From Thermoleophilia bacterium (GTDB taxonomy: Bacteria; Actinomycetota; Thermoleophilia; Gaiellales; SKUG01), in NCBI GenBank assembly GCA_025964435.1, contig JAOPYV010000044.1:1-36298 (forward strand): a DNA stretch of 36,298 bases. Direction: 5' to 3'. The translations under genes and the position numbers were made by a program. How positions within the stretch are numbered: the stretch's first letter is position 1; every line of letters starts with the position of its first letter. The notes under the pieces are model-generated. The model saw only the letters and a list, made by a program, of their open reading frames with translations, did not search any database and was not told where the DNA came from. Of this stretch, positions 33,697 to 36,298 are shown piece after piece.

Positions 33697-34803
33697 GTGA
33701 CCCTTCCTGCGCCCCTCACCACCGATGACCTCGACTACGAGCTGCCCGACGCGCGGATCGCGCAGCAGCCGGCGTCCGAGCGCGGCGGCTCCCGCCTGAT
33801 GGTGCTGCAGGCCGGGGTGGAGGAGCCGTTGGCGATCGGTCGCTTCGACGAGCTGTTCCTCGACCAGCTGCAGGCCGACGACCTCGTCGTGGCCAACGAT
33901 TCCCGCGTGCTCCATGCGCGCCTGCCGATCCGCCGCGACACGGGCGGTCGCGGCGAGGTGCTCCTGCTCGCACCTGTCGCCGATGCCGCCGATGGCGCGC
34001 CCGGTCGGTGCCGCTGGACCGCGATGGCGCGCCCCGCTCGCAAGTACCGCGAGGACCAGGTCGTGACCACCGAGGCGGGCGCGGCGTCGCTGACGATGGT
34101 CGAGCGCACCGGCTCGCAGACCTGGACCGTCGAGCTGCCCTGCGCGCTCGACGAGGTGCCGGCCTGGCTGCAGCTCCACGGCGAGCTGCCACTGCCGCCA
34201 TACGTCACCGAGCGCGGGCAGGACGAGGGCCGCTACCAGACGGTCCACGCACGCCACGACGGCTCCGTCGCGGCGCCGACCGCCGGCCTGCACTTCAGCG
34301 ACGAGCTCTGGGCGCAGGTGCGCGAGCGCTGCGAGGTCGCCCACGTCACGCTTCACGTCGGCGCGGGAACCTTCCTGCCGGTCAGCGATGGCTCGCTCGA
34401 CGAGCACGTCATGCACCACGAGCGCTACGAGGTGCCGCCGCAGACAGACGCCGCAGTCCGTCGAGCGCTGGCCGAGGGCCGCCGCGTGGTTGCCATCGGC
34501 ACGACGTCGACCCGCACCCTCGAGCACGTCTACGGCGCGGGCGGCGAGCTCGTCGGCAGCACGGACCTGTTCATCCAGCCCGGCTACACGTGGGCCTGCG
34601 TCGGCGCGATGCTGACCAACTTCCACCTGCCCAAGTCGACGCTCGTCGCGCTCGTCATGGCCTTCCATGGAATCGACGCGACGCGCGCGGCCTACGCCCG
34701 AGCGATCGCGGAAGAGCTGCGCTTCTACTCCTTCGGTGACGCCATGTTCCTGCACGGCCCGCCGGTCGCCTCGAGTGGCGACACGGATGTCGCCGTCACC
34801 TGA
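33697..34803 (+). CDS. queA: tRNA preQ1(34) S-adenosylmethionine ribosyltransferase-isomerase
   Basis: This 368-residue enzyme transfers and isomerises the ribosyl moiety of S-adenosylmethionine onto preQ1 in tRNA, giving epoxyqueuosine. Landmarks are LDYELPDARIAQQPASERGGSRLM at the N-terminus, LVVANDSRVLHARL, AAPTAGLHFS, HVTLHVGAGTFLPV and NFHLPKSTLVALV. Length is near the family norm of about 350. The start is a GTG at 33697, with TACGAT (33685-33690) ending 6 nt before it and no Shine-Dalgarno, so a leaderless message is likely. tgt, the enzyme acting one step earlier, follows after a 219-nt gap that contains the stem-loop repeats. Confidence 0.96.
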   Translation: MTLPAPLTTDDLDYELPDARIAQQPASERGGSRLMVLQAGVEEPLAIGRFDELFLDQLQADDLVVANDSRVLHARLPIRRDTGGRGEVLLLAPVADAADGAPGRCRWTAMARPARKYREDQVVTTEAGAASLTMVERTGSQTWTVELPCALDEVPAWLQLHGELPLPPYVTERGQDEGRYQTVHARHDGSVAAPTAGLHFSDELWAQVRERCEVAHVTLHVGAGTFLPVSDGSLDEHVMHHERYEVPPQTDAAVRRALAEGRRVVAIGTTSTRTLEHVYGAGGELVGSTDLFIQPGYTWACVGAMLTNFHLPKSTLVALVMAFHGIDATRAAYARAIAEELRFYSFGDAMFLHGPPVASSGDTDVAVT

Positions 34804-34831
34804 AGACCGGGCATCGGGAACGTCAAGCTCG

Positions 34832-36234
<1,403 letters not shown>

Positions 36235-36242
36235 GCGAGCCG

Positions 36243-36280
36243 GGCGACCGGACCGCTGGAACGGATCATCGGTGGTCGCC
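36243..36280 (+). terminator. Possible hairpin after tgt
   Basis: GGCGACC (36243-36249) can pair with GGTCGCC (36274-36280) across a 24-nt loop, 8 nt after the tgt stop. The window ends 18 nt later, so termination cannot be judged. Confidence 0.25.
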
Positions 36281-36298
36281 GACGATCTGGCAGGGGGA

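Overview
The window is GC-rich, gene-dense bacterial chromosome. The gene set (infA, dtd, pdxS/pdxT, yebC, ruvCAB, queA, tgt, murJ, a glutamine-dependent nadE, PiT with a DUF47 partner) and the frequent GTG starts fit the Actinomycetota. A deep lineage such as Thermoleophilia/Solirubrobacterales is my best guess, but it rests on gene style, not on a marker phylogeny. I saw no prophage, transposase, IS or CRISPR. No gene-free stretch exceeds about 230 bases.

Layout. 1-4.0 kb: start of infA (minus), dtd, a small unknown gene, an HD-GYP protein, and a PiT phosphate transporter with its DUF47 partner. 4.2-8.9 kb: a phosphopantetheinyl-transferase-like protein, a tail-anchored unknown coupled to an SLT-M15 peptidoglycan hydrolase, an MFS transporter split into two overlapping frames, and an HSDL2-like SDR. 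9.0-12.5 kb: thpR, nadE, an SRPBCC protein and a TerC-family membrane protein. 12.5-19.2 kb is rich in cell-wall functions: an M23 hydrolase, an McrB-like AAA+ ATPase without McrC, a glucosaminidase-like exported protein, a small unknown, murJ on the opposite strand, and tRNA-Met(CAU).

19.3-26.0 kb mixes vitamin B6 synthesis (pdxS, pdxT) and yebC with three divergent HExxH zincin-like proteins, a methyltransferase and a small helical protein. One zincin gene and the methyltransferase separate pdxS from pdxT. 26.1-29.9 kb is ruvC-ruvA-ruvB. ruvB carries a 474-residue intein in its Walker A motif, and the intein's homing endonuclease motifs look inactivated. 29.97-33.6 kb (minus) is an Atg22/UMF1-like MFS, plsC-like, tetR and qorB-like cluster, controlled from a promoter whose -10 box lies inside a near-perfect palindrome. 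33.7-36.2 kb holds queA and tgt (queuosine tRNA modification), separated by two 60-bp-spaced stem-loop repeats.

A window-wide regulatory feature is a TANNNT-like -10 box ending exactly 6 nt before the start codon of many genes. This predicts abundant leaderless transcripts. The least explained parts are the three-zincin neighbourhood, the orphan McrB-like ATPase among peptidoglycan hydrolases, and the RuvB intein.
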